This document shows positions 8,368-17,778 of a stretch of DNA of 53,186 nt, one piece after another. Both the position numbers and the translations under genes were made by a program. Position 1 is the first letter of the stretch; the number at the start of each line of letters is the position of its first letter. The DNA comes from Intrasporangium calvum. GTDB taxonomy: Bacteria; Actinomycetota; Actinomycetes; Actinomycetales; Dermatophilaceae. The stretch is from assembly GCF_028446585.1 (NCBI RefSeq), contig NZ_JAPFQL010000008.1:1-53186 (forward strand), written 5' to 3'. The notes beneath the pieces were generated by a model. It did no database searches. It had not been told where the DNA came from and saw only the letters and a program-made list of their open reading frames with translations.

Positions 8368-8940
8368 TCACTTGTTGCCCTCGAGCATGAGCGCCATGGC
8401 CTCTGCTCGAGTGGCCGGGTTGCGCAGCTGGCCACGCACTGCGGAGGTGATGGTCGAGGCTCCCGGCTTGCGGATGCCGCGCATGGACATGCACAGGTGC
8501 TCCGCCTGGATCACCACGATGACCCCCTGGACCTCGAGGTGCTCGACGAGGGCGTCGGCGATCTGGGTGGTCAGTCGCTCCTGGACCTGCGGGCGGCGGG
8601 CAAAGACCTCGACGAGCCTGGCCAGCTTGGACAGGCCGGTGACCCGCCCGTCCTTGCCCGGGATGTAGCCGACGTGGGCGACGCCGTGGAAGGGCACCAG
8701 GTGGTGCTCGCACGTGGAGTAGAGCTCGATGTCCCGCACGATGATGAGCTCGTCGTGCTCGATCTCGAACGTCTTGTCGAGGACGTCCTCCGCCCTCATG
8801 TCCAGCCCGGCGAAGACCTCCGCGTAGGACCGCGCCACGCGCGCCGGCGTTTCCACGAGGCCGTCACGCTCCGGGTCCTCGCCGATCGCGAGCAGCAGCT
8901 CGCGGACGGCAGCCTCGGCCCGCGCCACGTCGATCGCCAT
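8368..8940 (-). CDS. folE: GTP cyclohydrolase I
   Basis: First enzyme of tetrahydrofolate synthesis, converting GTP to dihydroneopterin triphosphate. The 190 residues contain the zinc ligands of the family: [12 protein letters not shown] (Cys and His) and the second Cys in [31 protein letters not shown] is the standard allosteric-core helix region. The gene begins 3 nt after the ftsH stop, so folate synthesis is probably co-transcribed with ftsH. It is a canonical type I enzyme. Confidence 0.97.
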   Translation of the reverse strand: MAIDVARAEAAVRELLLAIGEDPERDGLVETPARVARSYAEVFAGLDMRAEDVLDKTFEIEHDELIIVRDIELYSTCEHHLVPFHGVAHVGYIPGKDGRVTGLSKLARLVEVFARRPQVQERLTTQIADALVEHLEVQGVIVVIQAEHLCMSMRGIRKPGASTITSAVRGQLRNPATRAEAMALMLEGNK

Positions 8941-8943
8941 CGA

Positions 8944-11034
8944 TCAGGCCTTCTCGTCGGGGTTCACCGGCCGGTCGTCGGGGACCTCCACGACTGCCAC
9001 CGGCGGGTGCTCCTCGGCGAGCGGGTGGGCGCCGACGGACGCCGCCTCGTCGATCTTCTCCTCGAGCTCCGGGTCCGGCGCCGTCGGCGGGGCCAGGTGG
9101 CCGTTCTGCTGCGCCGCGACCTCGGCAGGAGTGAGCACGGGCGGCCGGTCACCGGGCACCCGGGCCTGGGACGACAACCAGGTCGGACGCATCGACAGCT
9201 TGACGATGTCGTGGAAGACGCGCGCGATCTCGGCCTGGTTCAGGGTCTCCTTCTCGAGCAGCTCGAGCACCAGACGGTCGAGGACGTCGCGGTTGGTGTT
9301 GATCGCCTCGTAGGCCTCGTCATGGGCGTTCTCGATCAGCTTGCGGACCTCCTCGTCGACGACGCCCGCGATCTCCTCGGAGTAGTCGCGCTGGTGGCCG
9401 TAGTCGCGGCCGAGGAAGACCTCGCCCTGGCTCTGGCCCAGCTTGATCGCGCCGATCCGCTCGCTCATGCCGTACTCGGTGACCATCTTGCGGGCCATGC
9501 TCGTGGCCTTCTCGATGTCGTTGGAGGCACCGGTGGTCGGCTCGTGGAAGACGATCTCCTCGGCGACGCGGCCGCCCAGGGCGTAGGCCAGCTGGTCGAG
9601 GATCTCGTTGCGCGTGGTCGAGTACTTGTCGTCGACCGGCATGACCATCGTGTAGCCGAGAGCGCGGCCGCGCGGCAGGATCGTCACCTTGGTCACCGGA
9701 TCGGTGTGGTTCAGCGCGGCGGCGACGAGGGCGTGACCGCCCTCGTGGTAGGCGGTGATCTTGCGCTCCTTGGCCGACATGATGCGGCTGCGCTTCTGCG
9801 GGCCGGCGATGACCCGGTCAATCGCCTCGTCGAGAGACTTGTTGTCGATGATCTTGCGGTCGCTGCGGGCCGTCAGCAGGGCCGCCTCGTTGAGGACGTT
9901 CGCGAGGTCGGCGCCGGTGAAGCCCGGCGTGCGGCGCGCGACAGCGAGCAGGTCGACGTCGTCGGCCATCGGCTTGCCCTGGCTGTGCACCTCGAGGATG
10001 CGGTGGCGGCCGATCATGTCCGGCGCCTCGACGGCGATCTGCCGGTCGAAACGGCCAGGTCGCAGCAGGGCGGGGTCGAGGATGTCGGGACGGTTCGTCG
10101 CGGCGATGAGGATGACGTTGGTCTTGACGTCGAAGCCGTCCATCTCGACGAGCAGCTGGTTGAGGGTCTGCTCGCGCTCGTCGTGGCCCCCGCCGAGGCC
10201 GGCTCCACGGTGCCGGCCGACGGCGTCGATCTCGTCGACGAAGACGATGGCCGGCGCGTTGGCCTTGGCCTGCTCGAAGAGGTCGCGGACGCGGCTGGCA
10301 CCGACACCGACGAACATCTCGACGAAGTCCGAGCCGGAGATCGAGTAGAACGGGACGCCGGCCTCACCGGCCACTGCGCGGGCGAGCAGGGTCTTGCCGG
10401 TGCCGGGCTGGCCGTAGAGCAGCACGCCCTTGGGGATCTTCGCGCCCACCGCGAGGAACTTCGACGGCTCCTGGAGGAACTCCTTGATCTCCTGGAGCTC
10501 CTCGATCGCCTCGTCGCAGCCGGCGACGTCGGCGAACGTCACCTTCGGAGTGTCCTTGGAGGCGAGCTTGGCCCGGGACTTGCCGAACTGCATGACCCGG
10601 TTGCCGCCGCCCTGCATCTGCCCCATCAGGAACCAGAAGAGCGCAAGGATGATGATGATCGGCAGGATCGAGACGAGCAGCGTGCCGATCCAGCTGGGCT
10701 CCTCGATGAAGTCGGTGTAGTTGTTGGGCGGCATGTGCTTGTTGAGCGCCTCGACGACGTCGTCACCACGGGCCTCGACGTAGAAGGCGAAGACGGTCTT
10801 GGCGTCCTGGACCGTCTTGTCGGCCGAGGTGTAGGGCGTCTTGAGCGTCAGCTCCATGCGCTCGTTGTTGAGCAGCTTGGCCGACTCGACATTGCCAGAG
10901 GTGATCTGCTTCATCGCCTCGGACGTGTCGATGCGCGGGGCACCGGCATCCGAGAACATCATGCCGAAGACGAGCGCGCTGATGAGGACCATGATCCACA
11001 CCAGGGGGGTGCGCAGAATCCGCTTTGCGTCCAT
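8944..11034 (-). CDS. ftsH: ATP-dependent zinc metalloprotease FtsH
   Basis: Membrane-bound AAA+ protease that degrades misfolded and regulatory proteins. Transmembrane helices at about 9-28 and 117-137 flank an extracytoplasmic domain. Walker A is GQPGTGKT (208-215), Walker B IVFVDEID, and the second region of homology includes [20 protein letters not shown]. The zinc site is HEGGH in [11 protein letters not shown]. The 696 residues end in a variable acidic tail. It heads the folate gene run, with a separate upstream stretch of 135 bp for its promoter. All catalytic elements are intact. Confidence 0.98.
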   Translation of the reverse strand: MDAKRILRTPLVWIMVLISALVFGMMFSDAGAPRIDTSEAMKQITSGNVESAKLLNNERMELTLKTPYTSADKTVQDAKTVFAFYVEARGDDVVEALNKHMPPNNYTDFIEEPSWIGTLLVSILPIIIILALFWFLMGQMQGGGNRVMQFGKSRAKLASKDTPKVTFADVAGCDEAIEELQEIKEFLQEPSKFLAVGAKIPKGVLLYGQPGTGKTLLARAVAGEAGVPFYSISGSDFVEMFVGVGASRVRDLFEQAKANAPAIVFVDEIDAVGRHRGAGLGGGHDEREQTLNQLLVEMDGFDVKTNVILIAATNRPDILDPALLRPGRFDRQIAVEAPDMIGRHRILEVHSQGKPMADDVDLLAVARRTPGFTGADLANVLNEAALLTARSDRKIIDNKSLDEAIDRVIAGPQKRSRIMSAKERKITAYHEGGHALVAAALNHTDPVTKVTILPRGRALGYTMVMPVDDKYSTTRNEILDQLAYALGGRVAEEIVFHEPTTGASNDIEKATSMARKMVTEYGMSERIGAIKLGQSQGEVFLGRDYGHQRDYSEEIAGVVDEEVRKLIENAHDEAYEAINTNRDVLDRLVLELLEKETLNQAEIARVFHDIVKLSMRPTWLSSQARVPGDRPPVLTPAEVAAQQNGHLAPPTAPDPELEEKIDEAASVGAHPLAEEHPPVAVVEVPDDRPVNPDEKA

Positions 11035-11169
11035 GTACGTGCGAGGCCTGGCGGCCCCGGTCCTCCTGCTCGTCAGTGTGAGTGCACCGTGGTGTGCACG
11101 CGATCAACGTTCGGCGAACTCCCAGTGTTCCGCATCACGGCCCCCTGTGCCCAACCAGCCCACCGACTC

Positions 11170-12030
11170 TCAGGAGGGTGGGGCGCCTGCCGTTTCGCGG
11201 AGAGCCTGCAGGACGCGGCGGTCGATCCCGCCGGGCGCAAGGCGGGCCTCGTAGTTCACCTCGCCTGCCCACGCTGCCAGGGCAGCCTCCACACCAGCGG
11301 CTCCCTCACCCGCGGCCGGCGCGTGACCGAGCCGCTCCAGGAGCCGCCCGACCTCGGCGGCCAGCTCACCCTCGAGCGGCTGCACCCCCTCGGGCCGCCC
11401 GAAGTACATCTCCCACTCGTCGAGCAGACGGCTCAGCTCCGTGACCGGGTCGGCGTGGTCGTCGACGCGCAGGTCGGCTGCAACGCCGCTGCGGTCGTAG
11501 CCCGCACCGGGCTCGACGGCGTAGATTGCGGCGCTCTGCCGGCCGCGCGAGTCACCGCCGGCGGCGTCCCCAGCGACGAGCGCTGCGAGCAGGCGTTGCG
11601 GCAAGGTCGACCCGGCCGACGCGAGCCAGGCCCGCTCCATCTCGTCGACGACCTCGGGACCCACGAGGATGTTGCCCTGGATCGCGTAGGCGGACTCCCC
11701 GTCGTCGGAGGACCTGGCCACGCCCCCGCACCACGGGATGCACTCGTCCCCGGTGAAGGTCGCCACCGACTCGCGGCCCACGACTCCCACCTGTCGCGTC
11801 GCTCCGCCCGGGTCCATCGCCGTCACCGACTCCAGGGCAGAATCCGCCGGCTCGCCGGCCTCGAGCCGGGCCAGCAGCTCGGGGATGTAGGCGACCCGCG
11901 CCCACGACTGGGTCGCGACGGCGCCGACGCCGATGCGCGCGCCGGGCACCACCGCGCCCACGGCCAGGAACTTGCTCGCCACGGCCACGCCGTAGGCCTC
12001 GCCCAACCGGGCGACGATCGAGAACGTCAT
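11170..12030 (-). CDS. DUF1028 family protein
   Basis: 286 residues beginning MTFSIVARLGEAYGVAVASK, the characteristic DUF1028 N terminus, followed by VPGARIGVGAVATQSWARV, the CIPWCGG segment and YAIQGNILVGPEVVDEM. I believe the family is placed with the Ntn-hydrolase fold, which would make the residue after Met a possible nucleophile, but I have not verified this here. The start 8 nt after hpt was preferred because the longer frame reads through hpt as a shadow. The conserved actinobacterial hpt-ftsH junction has an extra gene here. Biochemical role unknown. Confidence 0.85.
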   Translation of the reverse strand: MTFSIVARLGEAYGVAVASKFLAVGAVVPGARIGVGAVATQSWARVAYIPELLARLEAGEPADSALESVTAMDPGGATRQVGVVGRESVATFTGDECIPWCGGVARSSDDGESAYAIQGNILVGPEVVDEMERAWLASAGSTLPQRLLAALVAGDAAGGDSRGRQSAAIYAVEPGAGYDRSGVAADLRVDDHADPVTELSRLLDEWEMYFGRPEGVQPLEGELAAEVGRLLERLGHAPAAGEGAAGVEAALAAWAGEVNYEARLAPGGIDRRVLQALRETAGAPPS

Positions 12031-12038
12031 CCGGCGGG

Positions 12039-12590
12039 TCAGGCGTAGACGTGCGGCGCGAGCGTGCCGACGCAACGCAGGTTGCGATAACGCTCGTCGT
12101 AGTCCAGGCCGTAGCCGACGACGAACTCGTTGGGGATGTCGAAGCCGACGTACTTGACGGGGATGTCCACCTTGACGACGTCCGGCTTGCGCAGCAGCGT
12201 GCAGATCTCCACCGAGGCGGGGCTGCGTGACTCGAGGTTGGCCTTGATCCACGAGAGCGTGAGGCCGGAGTCGATGATGTCCTCGACGATGAGGACGTCC
12301 TTGCCGGTGATGTCGGCGTCGAGGTCCTTGAGGATCCGCACCACGCCGGAGCTCTTGGTGCCCGAGCCGTACGACGACACGGCCATCCAGTCCATCGGGG
12401 CCGTGCCCGGCAGGGCCCGCATCAGGTCGGCCATGACGACGACGGCGCCCTTGAGAACGCCGACGAGGAGCAGGTCCTTGCCCTCGTAGTCCCTCCAGAT
12501 GTCCGCGGCCAGCTCCGCGAGGCGGGTCTGGATCTGCTCCTCGGTGAGGAGGACCTGGGCCAGGTCAGCTGCCATGTGCTCGCGGTCCAC
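12039..12590 (-). CDS. hpt: Hypoxanthine phosphoribosyltransferase
   Basis: Salvages hypoxanthine and guanine to IMP and GMP using PRPP. The PRPP-binding loop is [14 protein letters not shown], preceded by [16 protein letters not shown] and followed by [25 protein letters not shown], the family's purine-binding C terminus. The GTG start at 12590 was chosen because AAGGAG lies 5 nt upstream; the longer ATG frame has no such site. About 183 residues, normal for the family. It lies between tilS and the DUF1028 gene in the same direction. Confidence 0.96.
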   Translation of the reverse strand: MDREHMAADLAQVLLTEEQIQTRLAELAADIWRDYEGKDLLLVGVLKGAVVVMADLMRALPGTAPMDWMAVSSYGSGTKSSGVVRILKDLDADITGKDVLIVEDIIDSGLTLSWIKANLESRSPASVEICTLLRKPDVVKVDIPVKYVGFDIPNEFVVGYGLDYDERYRNLRCVGTLAPHVYA

Positions 12591-12677
12591 GAAGGCTCCT
12601 TGGAGTGGTGGTGGTGAGGGTTGGCCGTGCGGCACTATTCAACCCCACGCGACGGGGGTGTCCCCACTGCCCGGAGC

Positions 12678-13679
12678 TCAGTGGGTGTCCGCGGTCTCGC
12701 GGATCGGGCTGAACCGGATCGAGTCACCGGTGCGGGACACGGCGATGCCCCCCGGCACGTGGAGCGGCCCCTGCCCGTGCCATGAGGTCAACAGGGCGTC
12801 GAGCGACTCGACGTGGGCGGCGGTCACGTCCGAGATCGGCGCGCCCGCCTCGGCGGACAGGATGCGCCACACCCGGGTGCGGATGGCCCGCGGCAGCGCG
12901 GCGAGCGCCTGCAGGTCCACGCCAGGGTCCCCCGCCGTCGCCGGGAGGTCCTCGCGGGCGCGGATGGCCAGGCTCTCGAGGTAGTCGGCGTCCTCTCGCA
13001 GCAGGTCGGCCGACCGGGCGAGGGCCGCCCCGAAACCTGGCCCGAGATCGCCTTCGAGCGCCTCGAGCAGCCGGCGCGCGCGGACCCGGCGGAAGGAGGG
13101 GTCGGCGTTGTGCGGGTCGTGCCAGGGCTCGATGCCCAGCGCCTCGCAGGCGGCTCGCGTCGTCGCCCGCGGCAGGGCGAGCAGGGGCCGGACGAACCTC
13201 CCCCGGCGCAGCGGCATACCGCTCAGGGAGCGGGCGCCCGATCCCCGCGAGAGGCCCAGCAGCACCTGCTCGGCCTGGTCGTCCCGCGTGTGGCCGAGCA
13301 GGACCTGGCTGGCCCCGACCCGGTCGGCCACCGCATCGATCGCCTCGTAGCGGGCTGCGCGGGCGTCGGCCTCGAGCCCGGACCCGGTGATCCGGACCTC
13401 GGCCCGCGCGACCTCGACGGGGTCGAGACCCAGGTCGCGGCAGGTGCGCGCTGCCCGCTCGGCGACGACGTCGGAGTCCTCCTGCAGGCCATGGTCGACG
13501 ACCACGGCGCCTGCGCGCAGACCCCCGCGAGGAGCCTCGAAGGCCAGTGCGGCAGCGAGCGCGAGCGAGTCGGTGCCCCCCGAGCAGGCGACGAGGACGA
13601 GGCCTCCTTCGGGAACGTCGGCGAAGTGCTGACGCACCGCGAGGCGGGTGGCTGCGACCGCCGGGTCCGGTCCGGTCAT
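12678..13679 (-). CDS. tilS: tRNA(Ile)-lysidine synthetase
   Basis: Modifies the wobble cytidine of tRNA-Ile (CAU) to lysidine so that it reads AUA. The PP-loop ATPase motif ACSGGTDSLALAAAL lies near residues 32-46, followed by VDHGLQEDSDVVAERA and the LLGHTRDDQAEQVLLGLSRG hallmark. The chain is about 333 residues, a short actinobacterial form. The ATG is 19 nt after the metalloprotease stop. A partial copy of the dispersed motif (13209-13219) overlaps the conserved SGMPLRRG segment. Confidence 0.95.
   Translation of the reverse strand: MTGPDPAVAATRLAVRQHFADVPEGGLVLVACSGGTDSLALAAALAFEAPRGGLRAGAVVVDHGLQEDSDVVAERAARTCRDLGLDPVEVARAEVRITGSGLEADARAARYEAIDAVADRVGASQVLLGHTRDDQAEQVLLGLSRGSGARSLSGMPLRRGRFVRPLLALPRATTRAACEALGIEPWHDPHNADPSFRRVRARRLLEALEGDLGPGFGAALARSADLLREDADYLESLAIRAREDLPATAGDPGVDLQALAALPRAIRTRVWRILSAEAGAPISDVTAAHVESLDALLTSWHGQGPLHVPGGIAVSRTGDSIRFSPIRETADTH
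13209..13219 (+). repeat. Dispersed motif core, partial copy 3 (in tilS)
   Basis: Only the 11-base core CAGCGGCATAC matches. It falls in the conserved GMPLRR codons of tilS, so chance or convergent origin is possible. Confidence 0.4.
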
Positions 13680-13698
13680 CTGGTCAAGGCCTCCTGTG

Positions 13699-14853
13699 TC
13701 AGCCGTGGACCCGGCGCACCCACGCGTCGGGGTCGAGGATCTCGGTCGGCTTCGGCAGGGTATCGGGAGCCGACCACACGGCGTTGAACCCCTCCCTGCC
13801 GACCTGGTCGGTGACCGCGCGGACGAAGACTGCTCCGTCGCGGTACTGGCGCATCTTGGCCTCGATGCCGAGCAGCTTGCGCAGCAGCCGGTCGAGGCCG
13901 ACGGCGCCGCTGCGTCGAGCGTTGAACTTGCGCCGGATCTCGTCGACCGTCGGGATGACGCTCGGGCCGACGTCGTCCATGACGACATCCGCGTGGCCCT
14001 CGAGCAGGGACATCACGGCGGTGAGCTCGGCGATCCGCGCCTTCTGCTCGGGCGTGGCGAAGAGCTGTCCGAGGCCCTCACCCGAGGAGATCACCCCGGG
14101 CAGGTTCCGGGCGAGCTGGTCGAGCCGCTGCCCCACCTCCTCGGGCGTCGGAGCGAGGTCGACCGCGAGCGCCTGCGACGCGGCGATCAGGTGCTCGCGC
14201 AGCCACGGGACCGCGGTGAACTGCACGCGGTGGGTCTCCTCGTGCATCGCGACCCAGCGCCGGAAGTCCCGGGGGCTCACGTCGAGCTTGCGCTCGACCT
14301 CGACGACGTTGGGGGCGACGAGGAGCAGTCGGGGGGTGCCTCCGGGAGCAAGGTCGTACTGCCCGAGGATCTTGCTCGACAGGTAGGCGAGCAGGCCGCC
14401 CATCTCGGCGCCGGTGACCTTGCTGCCGATCGCCTGGGCAGCCGCGCTCTCCGGTCCCTTGCGCTTGGCCAGCAGCTTGTCGACGACCGGGTCGATCATC
14501 GCCTTGAAGGAGTCGACGTTGGCGCTGATCCAGCCCGCCCGGTCCACGATGAGGGGTGGCGGCGCGTCCTCCGGGGCGTGGAGGCGACTGGTCGTCGCGA
14601 CCGGCTCCTGTGCCTCCGCCGCGGCCGCCCGAAGGTCGGCGACGATCTCGTCGGCCTCGTCGCTCGTCACCTGCGGGCCGGGCTTGACGACCGTGCGCCC
14701 CGTCCACTTCGCGAACTCGTAGTCGACGTATGCCGCTGAGCTGGCTCCCGGCGCGGCGCCCGGCGCCGTGGGTGGCTGGGTGTCCAGGCGGTCCGGGTCG
14801 TGCTTCGGGTCAGGTGCGGGCTCCGTGGCGGAGCCCCTGGCGCTGTCGGTCAT
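13699..14853 (-). CDS. Zinc-dependent metalloprotease, DUF2342/zincin_3 family
   Basis: 384-residue protein with the zincin signature HEETH in AMHEETHRVQFTAVPWLREH and a downstream third-ligand candidate in LLEGHADVVMDD. In actinobacteria this family neighbours tilS and is sometimes labelled 'F420 biosynthesis associated', which is only a phylogenetic-profile label. There is no signal peptide, so it is likely cytoplasmic. The N-terminal 60 residues are Pro/Ala/Asp-rich and carry a dispersed-motif copy read as SSAAYV. The ATG at 14853 was chosen over longer frames that run into the promoter region. Substrate unknown. Confidence 0.88.
   Translation of the reverse strand: MTDSARGSATEPAPDPKHDPDRLDTQPPTAPGAAPGASSAAYVDYEFAKWTGRTVVKPGPQVTSDEADEIVADLRAAAAEAQEPVATTSRLHAPEDAPPPLIVDRAGWISANVDSFKAMIDPVVDKLLAKRKGPESAAAQAIGSKVTGAEMGGLLAYLSSKILGQYDLAPGGTPRLLLVAPNVVEVERKLDVSPRDFRRWVAMHEETHRVQFTAVPWLREHLIAASQALAVDLAPTPEEVGQRLDQLARNLPGVISSGEGLGQLFATPEQKARIAELTAVMSLLEGHADVVMDDVGPSVIPTVDEIRRKFNARRSGAVGLDRLLRKLLGIEAKMRQYRDGAVFVRAVTDQVGREGFNAVWSAPDTLPKPTEILDPDAWVRRVHG
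14727..14742 (-). repeat. Dispersed 16-mer, copy 4 (in DUF2342 gene)
   Basis: CGTATGCCGCTGAGCT; matches with C-to-T variation at the fourth base of the forward motif. It is read on the gene strand as SSAAYV in the low-complexity N-terminal region. Confidence 0.88.
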
Positions 14854-14952
14854 GCCTGGCCTTTCATCGATGACGGGGCCACTGCCCCAACCAACGCCCG
14901 CTCTGTCCGGAACGTTCCCCCTCTCGTACCCGCTGCCCGAACTCACCCGCCC

Positions 14953-14998
14953 GTTCGAGGTGCAAACCGACTCCCAGTGGTCGTGGCCCACCTCGAAC
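14953..14998. repeat. Inverted repeat in a divergent promoter region
   Basis: GTTCGAGGTG (14953-14962) and CACCTCGAAC (14989-14998) are perfect 10-bp inverted arms separated by 26 nt. They lie in the 238-bp gap between the divergent DUF2342 and NTF2-like genes. This could be an operator or simply a stem; nothing else recognisable is in the gap apart from the ribosome binding sites. Confidence 0.4.
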
Positions 14999-15091
14999 CG
15001 TCACCGTTCTGCGGGACTTCTGACTCTGGCGCGCCGCAGAGGGCGTCCGCACGATCGGTGCACTGAGCAGGGTCGCCGAGAGGAGCGAGCA

Positions 15092-15541
15092 GTGTTCGTG
15101 CAATGGTTCTGGCGCAAACGGATGGCCAAGGTGGCCGAGGCCTTCGAGGCCCGCGACGCCGACCGCCTCGCAGCCCTGTGGCCCGACGACTTCGTCCTCG
15201 AGTTCCCGCCGGGGACGCCGATGGCCGGCGAGTGGCGCGGGCGGAGCGCGGCCACCGAGATCATGCGAGCCATCTTCGCCCACAACGCGTCGATGAGGCT
15301 CACGGTGCAGGGCGTGGCCATTGACCATCCGTGGTCACCCACGGGGACGTTCAAGGCCTTCGTCGAGTGGGCAGCGGTGGCCAGGAGCGTGGACGGCCAC
15401 GTCCTCACCGGGACGTTCATCATGGCCTTGGACTTCCGGCGTTGGAAGGCGGTGCGCAACCGGGACCACTTCTTCGACGTGCCGCAGATTGCGGCTCACT
15501 ACGCCGGGCTTCAGGTGCCGAGCCGGCAGACCGTCGCCTGA
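15092..15541 (+). CDS. NTF2-like / SnoaL-type small protein
   Basis: About 149 residues with a cone-shaped NTF2-like pattern: an N-terminal helix (VAEAFEARDADRLAALWPDDFVLEFPPG), WRGRSAATEIMRAIFAHNASMRLTV, then four strands ending NRDHFFDVPQIAAHYAG. The GTG start follows AGGAG by about 7 nt. It is transcribed alone, opposite to dacB on one side and the DUF2342 gene on the other. Such domains act as polyketide cyclases, isomerases or binding modules; no catalytic set can be named here. Confidence 0.75.
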   Translation: MFVQWFWRKRMAKVAEAFEARDADRLAALWPDDFVLEFPPGTPMAGEWRGRSAATEIMRAIFAHNASMRLTVQGVAIDHPWSPTGTFKAFVEWAAVARSVDGHVLTGTFIMALDFRRWKAVRNRDHFFDVPQIAAHYAGLQVPSRQTVA

Positions 15542-15556
15542 CCGGCCCCGACGCCG

Positions 15557-17023
15557 CTATCGACAGCCGCAGGCAGCGATGGCTGCGACGAAGCGGTCCA
15601 GGGCCGCCCGTGCCTCCAGCGTCGGCGCGCCGGCGACGAGGCCCGCATAGACGAGCAGTCGTCCGTCGTCGTCGACCACCGACCCGGCGAGCGCGTTGGC
15701 CCCGGTCAGGGTGCCGGTCTTGGCGCGGGCTCGCCCGGCTGCGTCGTCGGTGGTGTCGGTGTCGAAGCGGTCTGCCAGAGTCCCGGTCAGCCCACCGATC
15801 GGCATGCCGTCCAGCGCGGTACGCAACACCGGGTGCGAACCGGCGTAGCCCAGGGCGAGCACGTCGGTCAGCAGGGTGGCCGTAACGCGGTTCTCGCGCG
15901 ACAGGCCGCTCGCGTCGGACAGCGTGACGCCCTCAGTGTCGATGCCGAGCGCGCCGATCTGCTCGACGACCCAGGCGCCCACATCGCGGAAGTCGGTGCC
16001 CGCACCGGCCCGGAAGGCGGCCTGACGAGCCAGGATCTCGGTCAGGGCGTTGTCCGACTCGGTCAGCGCCAGAGCCAGCTGGTCCCTGATCGGGGCCGAC
16101 TCCACCGAGCCGAGGAGCTGCACGCCAGGAGCCGGGGTGCCCGTGGCGCTGGTCGAGCCCGTAGCGGTGGGGCCTGCCGCCGGTCCGGTGGTGGTCCGCT
16201 TGCCCAGCTCGACCGTGAGGCCGCGCTCCTCCAGCAGCGCTGCGAGGGCCTGCGCCGTCGCCCCGACCGGGTCGGCCGGCCCGGCGTCGCCCGGGGTGGC
16301 GCGCTGCGAGCTCAGCCCGAGCATGCCGACCGCGCCGGTGATGCCGAGGCCACGGAAGCTCTCGCCCCACGTCGGCGCGAGCCGGGGCCCGGGGGCGTAC
16401 GACTCGTCGACGTGCAGGGTCACTGCCCTGGTGCCTGCCTGCTCCAGGGCTGCGGAGACCTGGTCCGCGAGGTCCCCGAGGCCGGCGCGCCCCGAGACGG
16501 CACGCGGGTCACCCTTGCCGGGTGCGAGCAACGAGTCCCCGCCGGCCACGAGCACGATCTCGTCCGCGGCAGTCCCCTGGACGACTCTGGTCGTGAGTGT
16601 CGCCTCGGGGTCGAACACCTGACCTACAGCCGCGGCCGTGAGCAGCTTCGTGGTCGAGGCCGGGATCCGCAGCTCTGCGCCACGCTCGTCGAACAGCACC
16701 TCCCCCGACTGTCCGTCGCGGACCACCAGCGCCGCATCGGCGAGCGCGGGCAACGTCACCACCTTGGCCAGGGCGCGACGGACCCCAGCCGGGCTGGGAG
16801 CGGCGCTCTCCCCCGCAAGCGAGCCCAGCGGCATACGGGCCGATGTGGACGGTGACGGCTGCGGGACGACCGGCAGCGTGCGGGTGCCCGGCGTCTCGGT
16901 CGGCGGCGGAGGCGGGACCGGGCGGGTCGTGAGGAACCCCGGGGCCCGGTCCGCGATGTCCAGCCCCAGGTAGCCCAGGACGAGCACGGCAGACGCCGTC
17001 AGCGCCGCGGTCAACCGCTTCAC
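15557..17023 (-). CDS. dacB: D-alanyl-D-alanine carboxypeptidase/endopeptidase, PBP4 (S13) family
   Basis: Penicillin-binding protein that trims peptidoglycan stem peptides outside the membrane. The N-terminal helix (about residues 5-24) is a signal anchor. A Pro/Thr-rich linker precedes the S13 domain with the active-site STTK in PASTTKLLTAAAV, SDN in ESDNALTEILAR, and KTG in RAKTGTLTGANALAG. 488 residues, typical. The start is GTG with AAGGGG upstream. A dispersed-motif copy encodes RMPLGS in the linker, just before the catalytic domain. Confidence 0.95.
   Translation of the reverse strand: MKRLTAALTASAVLVLGYLGLDIADRAPGFLTTRPVPPPPPTETPGTRTLPVVPQPSPSTSARMPLGSLAGESAAPSPAGVRRALAKVVTLPALADAALVVRDGQSGEVLFDERGAELRIPASTTKLLTAAAVGQVFDPEATLTTRVVQGTAADEIVLVAGGDSLLAPGKGDPRAVSGRAGLGDLADQVSAALEQAGTRAVTLHVDESYAPGPRLAPTWGESFRGLGITGAVGMLGLSSQRATPGDAGPADPVGATAQALAALLEERGLTVELGKRTTTGPAAGPTATGSTSATGTPAPGVQLLGSVESAPIRDQLALALTESDNALTEILARQAAFRAGAGTDFRDVGAWVVEQIGALGIDTEGVTLSDASGLSRENRVTATLLTDVLALGYAGSHPVLRTALDGMPIGGLTGTLADRFDTDTTDDAAGRARAKTGTLTGANALAGSVVDDDGRLLVYAGLVAGAPTLEARAALDRFVAAIAACGCR
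16822..16837 (+). repeat. Dispersed 16-mer, copy 5 (in dacB)
   Basis: Exact AGCCCAGCGGCATACG, preceded by AAGCG. It is read on the dacB strand as RMPLGS in the linker between the signal anchor and the peptidase domain. Confidence 0.92.
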
Positions 17024-17155
17024 GACCAGGCCCCTTCATGTCCGCGAGATGGCTGCGTTTTTCGGATCCGTGCCTGCTACGCGACACTGTTCCCCAAGAT
17101 TCTGTCAGGACCGGCCCCGCGGACCGTCCCGGGGTGAGCCAGAAAGGGCGCAGTC

Positions 17156-17674
17156 GTGGACTTCGACGTCACCATCGAGATCCCCAAGGGATCACGCAAC
17201 AAGTACGAGGTCGACCACGAGACGGGGCGGATCCGGCTTGATCGCTTCCTCTACACGTCGATGGCCTACCCCGGCGACTACGGCTACATCGAGCACAGCC
17301 TCGGCGAGGACGGCGACCCGCTCGACGCGATCGTCATGATGCCGGAGCCCACCTTCCCGGGCGTCATCATCCACGCCCGCCCGATCGGCGTCTTCCACAT
17401 GGAGGACGAGGCCGGCGGCGACGACAAGGTGCTGTGCGTGCCGGTCGACCCCCGCATGGACAACCTGCAGGACGTCAGGGACGTCCAGCCCCACAAGCTC
17501 GACGAGATCAAGCACTTCTTCGAGCGCTACAAGGACCTCGAGGCCGGCAAGCACGTCGCCGCGGCCGACTGGGGTGACCGGGCGACCGCCGAGCGGATCG
17601 TGACCGAGGCCATCCAGCGGGCCTCCGACGAGGGCCACACGACGCATCGTTGGGCGCCGACCACCCCGCACTGA
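17156..17674 (+). CDS. ppa: Inorganic pyrophosphatase (family I)
   Basis: Hydrolyses pyrophosphate and so drives biosynthetic reactions. 172 residues with the family I signature region [19 protein letters not shown] at the N terminus and the acidic metal-binding motif [13 protein letters not shown] (the DxDxxD type). [13 protein letters not shown] follows. The GTG start is preceded by GAAAGG. It converges with hppA, so soluble and membrane pyrophosphatases are adjacent, separated by one bidirectional terminator. Confidence 0.97.
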   Translation: MDFDVTIEIPKGSRNKYEVDHETGRIRLDRFLYTSMAYPGDYGYIEHSLGEDGDPLDAIVMMPEPTFPGVIIHARPIGVFHMEDEAGGDDKVLCVPVDPRMDNLQDVRDVQPHKLDEIKHFFERYKDLEAGKHVAAADWGDRATAERIVTEAIQRASDEGHTTHRWAPTTPH

Positions 17675-17724
17675 CCGCCGACCGGCTGCTCACCCCGAGC
17701 GGCGCCCGGACGCCCCGCGAAGCG

Positions 17725-17759
17725 AAATGCCGCCCACTCCGACGGAGTGGGCGGCATTT
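17725..17759. terminator. Bidirectional terminator between ppa and hppA
   Basis: Perfect 16-bp arms AAATGCCGCCCACTCC / GGAGTGGGCGGCATTT with a 3-nt loop. The A and T ends give short U-tracts on both strands. It is placed between two convergent genes. Confidence 0.92.
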
Positions 17760-17778
17760 GCTGTCTGAGACGGGCCGG

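Noticed and set aside
7873-12048. A 1391-codon open frame on the plus strand
   Set aside because: It is antisense to folP, folE, ftsH and the DUF1028 gene, all of which have clear families. Long antisense frames are expected from high G+C third positions.
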